A stretch of DNA of 18,260 nucleotides, from positions 1-18,260 of the forward strand of contig JAWUVP010000043.1 of assembly GCA_034112285.1 (NCBI GenBank), given 5' to 3'. The position numbers and the translations under genes were made by a program. Positions within the stretch are counted from its first letter, which is position 1, and the number at the start of each line of letters is the position of its first letter. The notes under the pieces are model-generated. The model saw nothing but the letters and a program-made list of their open reading frames with translations, searched no databases and had not been told where the DNA came from. The stretch is from JAWUVP01 sp034112285 (GTDB taxonomy: Bacteria > Pseudomonadota > Gammaproteobacteria > JABDGN01). Positions 15,294 to 18,260 of this stretch are shown here, in pieces.

Positions 15294-17000
15294 GCCGAAG
15301 GGAGCGCTAATCGCTTTAACCAAGGTCGCTTTAGAAAATTCACCGACTAGGCGGGCCACTTCGCGCCCCTGTGTGTCGTAAACAATCACAGTGGGCGGTG
15401 CATAAACGTTTAAGTTATTTTGTAGCGCACGATTATGGCTATTATTGTGGGTTACATCCACGCGTAACAACACCGCGCCTTGCAGTGCTTGTTGCACTGT
15501 TTTTTGCGCAAACACATTACGTTCTAGCAACTTACACGACACACACCAATCGGCATAAAAATCGACTAGCACCGGTTTGCCGTGGGCTTTGGCTAACGCT
15601 TGTTGTAGCTCAGCCGTGCTACTAATGGGAACAAAGTGCAGGGATTGTTGCTGCTCTGAATGCAGTGGGTGCAGAGGGTTAACGTTTTTTAACACGCCTC
15701 CGGTTATGAGCACCGCACCGTATAAAAATCCCATCCATAACAACGCGAACCAAAAAATATTACGCTGAGTAAATTTGGCAAACTGAAACATGCCTAGGCC
15801 AATGGCGCTGCCCATGGCTAATATGCCCCACAAGATTAAGCACACCCAGCCTGGTAGTATTCGATAGAGCATCCAAATAGCGGTTACCAACATTAATACG
15901 CCCAGCACTTGCTTGACGCGTATCATCCACAGGCCTGCTTTGGGCAAAAAGCGGTTGCCGAGCAGGGCAATAAGCAATAACGGTAAGCCCATGCCCAAGC
16001 CCATGACAAATAAATTTAGCCCGCCTAGCAAAACGTTATGGTTTTGGCTTAAATAGGCCAGCGCCGCCACTAACGGCGCGCTAATGCAGGGTGATACCAC
16101 TAGAATAGAAAGCATGCCGGTGAGCGCAACACCAAAATAAGAGCCGCGGGTTTGTCGTTGGCTGGCGCCATAGAGCTTATTGCGCCAGCTTTGCGGTAGT
16201 TGTAAATCAAAGGCACCGAATAACGAAAGAGCGAGTAGCGCAAAAAATAAGGCAAACACGCCAATGACCACGGGTGTTTGTAAAGCAGCTTGTAGGCGAG
16301 TGCCCAGCAAGCCCGCTAATAGCCCGGCCGCTGCATAGGCTATCGCCATGCCCAACACATAGCTTAATGACAAGCCAAACGCTTGGCGCAAACTGCGTTC
16401 CTTGCCAACAATAATGCCCGATAAAATCGGCAGCATGGGTAATACGCACGGAGTAAAGGCCAGCAATAACCCCAAGCCAAAGAAAGTGAGCAAGCTCAGC
16501 CACCAAACCGGTGAAGCCGCGATGTTGGATGTTGCAGCAGGCGCTTGGTAGGGCACGGCTTCTATGTTGGCCACTTGCGCACCAAAGGCCGATAATTGTA
16601 CGGTTAACACGCGTCGTGCCGGTGGGTAGCAAAAACCTGCTTGCGAGCAGCCCTGAAAATCGACTTGCACCTGAAATTCTCCCGCTTGGTAGCCCTGTAA
16701 GGGCACGGCCAGATCAAGGCCATGGCGGTAAACTTGATAATCCCCCAACACGCTATCATGCTGCGCAATCCCCGCTGGCAGAGGCATGTAGCCTAGGCTC
16801 ACGGGATTTGCTTTTAACATTTTCAGGTTGATACGCTGGCGATACAGCTGAAAATCAGGGGCAATATCAAAGTGTAACAATAAGTGGCGCTCTGCTACTT
16901 TGGCCGATAATACGAAAGCTTGTTTGGGCGAGACGGGCGCCGCAAACAGCGTTTGCCAAGCCAGCAACAAATTAATAAGTAATATAAGGGTTTTTTTCAT
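15273..17000 (-). CDS. dsbD: Thiol:disulfide interchange protein DsbD
   Basis: DsbD carries electrons from cytoplasmic thioredoxin across the inner membrane to DsbC, DsbG and CcmG in the periplasm. All three parts are present in about 575 residues. A signal peptide ends near TLFA-APV. The alpha domain has the redox pair in GCSQAGFCYPP (about Cys118 and Cys124). The membrane core of eight or so helices has FTPCVLPMLPI (Cys185) and VSPCISAPL (Cys305). The thioredoxin-like gamma domain has DFYADWCVSCK (486-489). A TTG at 17003 directly precedes the ATG at 17000. I choose the ATG because AGAGGC (17005-17010) is then well placed and MKKTLILL is a normal signal start. The gene is divergent from fxsA and ends in its own intrinsic terminator. 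Confidence 0.97.
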   Translation of the reverse strand: MKKTLILLINLLLAWQTLFAAPVSPKQAFVLSAKVAERHLLLHFDIAPDFQLYRQRINLKMLKANPVSLGYMPLPAGIAQHDSVLGDYQVYRHGLDLAVPLQGYQAGEFQVQVDFQGCSQAGFCYPPARRVLTVQLSAFGAQVANIEAVPYQAPAATSNIAASPVWWLSLLTFFGLGLLLAFTPCVLPMLPILSGIIVGKERSLRQAFGLSLSYVLGMAIAYAAAGLLAGLLGTRLQAALQTPVVIGVFALFFALLALSLFGAFDLQLPQSWRNKLYGASQRQTRGSYFGVALTGMLSILVVSPCISAPLVAALAYLSQNHNVLLGGLNLFVMGLGMGLPLLLIALLGNRFLPKAGLWMIRVKQVLGVLMLVTAIWMLYRILPGWVCLILWGILAMGSAIGLGMFQFAKFTQRNIFWFALLWMGFLYGAVLITGGVLKNVNPLHPLHSEQQQSLHFVPISSTAELQQALAKAHGKPVLVDFYADWCVSCKLLERNVFAQKTVQQALQGAVLLRVDVTHNNSHNRALQNNLNVYAPPTVIVYDTQGREVARLVGEFSKATLVKAISAPFGASLRGA

Positions 17001-17004
17001 CAAT

Positions 17005-17010
17005 GCCTCT
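17005..17010 (-). promoter_or_regulatory. Ribosome binding site that decides the dsbD start
   Basis: AGAGGC on the minus strand lies four bases before the ATG at 17000. It is too close to serve the TTG at 17003 well. Confidence 0.6.
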
Positions 17011-17038
17011 TGAAATATCCGTCGCTAATCTACATATA
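17009..17038 (+). promoter_or_regulatory. Candidate heat-shock (sigma-32) promoter for fxsA-groES-groEL
   Basis: CTTGAA (17009-17014), a 15-base spacer and CTACATATA (17030-17038) resemble the E. coli sigma-32 pattern CTTGAA-N13-17-CCCCATNTA; seven of nine positions fit in the -10 part. The predicted RNA would start near 17045, before the fxsA ATG at 17077. The same TTGAA could also be read as a sigma-70 -35. It overlaps the dsbD leader. Confidence 0.5.
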
Positions 17039-17065
17039 GGTTGCACAGTTTACAAGACCACACTC

Positions 17066-17072
17066 AAAGAGA
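17066..17072 (+). promoter_or_regulatory. Ribosome binding site that decides the fxsA start
   Basis: AAAGAGA lies four bases before the ATG at 17077. The in-frame TTG at 17041 has no such site and would lie upstream of the predicted transcript start. Confidence 0.6.
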
Positions 17073-17076
17073 CAAC

Positions 17077-17517
17077 ATGCCCCGAGGTTCTATAATAAAA
17101 TGGTTTTTCCTTATCTGGCTTTGCTTAGAAATTGCAGGCTTCGTGTGGGTGGCCGATCTGATTGGCACCGGCTGGATGTTAGTGTGGTTGATAGCCTCCA
17201 TGGTCTTTGGCATTAGCTTGTTGCGCCGCGAAGGGTTGAATGCCGCCAACATTATGATGCAAAAAGCGCGCAGCGGCCAAAAGCCCAACGCCGCAGATTT
17301 GGCCGATAGCCCACGGGTTATGTTTGCCGCCATACTCTTTATTATTCCCGGATTTTTTACAGATATTTTAGGTGTGTTGTGCTTTTTGCCTGCGGTGCGC
17401 CATATGGTGTTGCGTTTGCTGGGTAAGACCAAAAGCAGTGCAAAACCCAAAAAACCAAGCAATGAAAGCATTCACAAAGGTAGAACTTTTGAAGGTGATT
17501 TTAAAGAGCATGATTAA
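17077..17517 (+). CDS. fxsA: FxsA family inner-membrane protein
   Basis: FxsA is a small inner-membrane protein. In E. coli its overproduction relieves the exclusion of phage T7 by the F plasmid; its normal job is not settled. This 146-residue protein has membrane segments at about residues 6-26, 28-46 and 78-103. It carries the family hallmark IIPGFFTDILGVLCFLP and a motif ISLLRREG, as in MSLVRNQG of E. coli. The C-terminal tail is polar and basic (KTKSSAKPKKPSNES), longer than needed for the fold. I start at ATG 17077 rather than TTG 17041 because a good ribosome binding site precedes it. Placing fxsA next to groES is also seen in enterobacteria and suggests common heat-shock expression. 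Confidence 0.93.
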   Translation: MPRGSIIKWFFLIWLCLEIAGFVWVADLIGTGWMLVWLIASMVFGISLLRREGLNAANIMMQKARSGQKPNAADLADSPRVMFAAILFIIPGFFTDILGVLCFLPAVRHMVLRLLGKTKSSAKPKKPSNESIHKGRTFEGDFKEHD

Positions 17518-17570
17518 ACGCGCTTTAATTTAAGTAACTTAGATAAACAATCGGTAGGAGTAAACTGAAA

Positions 17571-17858
17571 ATGAAAATACGTCCATTACATGATCGTGTA
17601 GTGATCCGTCGCCAAGAAGAAGAAACCACCAGTGCTGGTGGAATCGTGCTTCCTGGTTCGGCGGGCGAAAAACCTAGCCGCGGTGAAGTACTCGCAGTTG
17701 GCACAGGTAAAATCCAAGACAACGGCGATGTTCGTCCGGTAGATGTCAAGGTTGGTGAAGAAGTGTTATTTGGCAAATATGCCGGCACGGAAGTAACCAT
17801 TGATAATGAAGAACTTATCGTGATGCGTGAAGATGACATCATGGGTGTAATTGGTTAA
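17571..17858 (+). CDS. groES: Co-chaperonin GroES (Cpn10)
   Basis: GroES caps the GroEL ring and closes the folding chamber. The 95 residues have the normal length. They show MKIRPLHDRVVIRRQEEE, the mobile loop region ETTSAGGIVLPGSAGEKPSRGEV, and the ending ELIVMREDDIMGVIG. TAGGAG (17555-17560) serves as ribosome binding site. In the 53 bases after fxsA I see no good promoter, so it may depend on the one before fxsA. A weak CTTTTGAA...GCATGATTA near the fxsA end could be a second one. Confidence 0.99.
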   Translation: MKIRPLHDRVVIRRQEEETTSAGGIVLPGSAGEKPSRGEVLAVGTGKIQDNGDVRPVDVKVGEEVLFGKYAGTEVTIDNEELIVMREDDIMGVIG

Positions 17859-17874
17859 TAGTAGAGGAAATAAC

Positions 17875-18260
17875 ATGTCAGCAAAAGAAATTCGATTTGG
17901 TGATGACGCACGAGGCCGTATGGTCAAAGGCGTTAACATTTTAGCAAATGCGGTAAAAGTAACGTTAGGCCCTAAAGGTCGTAACGTAGTATTAGATAAA
18001 TCTTGCGGTGCGCCGACTATCACTAAAGATGGTGTGAGTGGCGCTAAAGAAATAGAGTTAAGCGACAAGTTTGAAAACATGGGCGCTCAAATGGTGAAAG
18101 AAGTTGCTTCGCAAACGTCTGACATCGCGGGTGATGGCACCACAACAGCCACCGTATTAGCTCAAGCTATTGTCTACGAAGGCATGAAAGCGGTTGCAGC
18201 CGGTTTAAACCCAATGGATTTAAAGCGCGGCATCGATAAAGCCTTTGAAGCTGCTGTGGC
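17875..18260 (+). CDS. groEL: Chaperonin GroEL (Cpn60), first 128 codons, cut by window end
   Basis: GroEL is the ATP-driven ring chaperonin. The partial product begins MSAKEIRFGDDAR and contains the ATP-binding parts VTLGPKGRNVVLDKS, TKDGV (Asp52) and AGDGTTTATVLAQAI (Asp87), then GLNPMDLKRGIDKA. The frame runs open to the end of the window. AGAGGAA (17863-17869) precedes the ATG, 16 bases after the groES stop, so the two are one operon. Two positions differ from the usual sequence: Cys44 where Phe is standard, and Gly56 in VSGAKEIEL where Val is standard. Confidence 0.99.
   Translation, partial: MSAKEIRFGDDARGRMVKGVNILANAVKVTLGPKGRNVVLDKSCGAPTITKDGVSGAKEIELSDKFENMGAQMVKEVASQTSDIAGDGTTTATVLAQAIVYEGMKAVAAGLNPMDLKRGIDKAFEAAV

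Noticed and set aside
17064..17471. Minus-strand frame of 135 codons
   Set aside because: It is antisense to fxsA, whose family motifs and start are clear.

Overview
The window reads as chromosomal DNA of a gammaproteobacterium with moderate to low GC. The block accB-accC-prmA-dusB-fis-purH-...-purD (minus strand, 13723 down to 2546) is the gene order I know from Pseudomonas and its relatives. The pair fxsA-groES is followed by groEL, as in many gammaproteobacteria. DksA, Fis, FxsA and DsbD are all of gammaproteobacterial type. I cannot name the genus. The AT-rich lineage-specific genes and the lysine-rich DksA tail would fit a host-associated relative of Legionella/Coxiella, but that is a guess.

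Layout. (1) 1-2363, plus strand: a DksA whose N-terminus is a long Lys/Ala repeat tract, cut by the window start. It is followed without gaps by a nitroreductase and a small multi-spanning membrane protein, then a small lipoprotein. (2) 2546-9436, minus strand: purH and purD, normally neighbours, are separated by two genes of unknown function (5386-7803 and 3907-5322). These two genes are paralogues of each other. Each has an N-terminal domain resembling a decayed HAD phosphatase, followed by divergent helical repeats of about 110-140 residues (four in one, two in the other). (3) 9575-11802, minus strand: prmA-dusB-fis, ending in a clear intrinsic terminator that separates fis from purH. (4) 11898-13723, minus strand: accB-accC, the biotin carrier and biotin carboxylase of acetyl-CoA carboxylase. 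(5) 13877-15272: an orphan 260-residue protein with a large inverted repeat at its 3' end, then a 560-base AT-rich gap with two copies of a small REP-like hairpin repeat. (6) 15273-17000, minus strand: dsbD, with a terminator formed by its own last codons. Divergent from it are fxsA, groES and the start of groEL on the plus strand, behind a site resembling a heat-shock (sigma-32) promoter.

Most genes are housekeeping: purine synthesis, fatty-acid precursor synthesis, tRNA and ribosome modification, nucoid and stringent-response regulation, periplasmic redox and chaperonin. The parts that stand out are the paralogue pair inside the purHD unit, the orphan gene upstream of accB, and the histone-H1-like tail on DksA.
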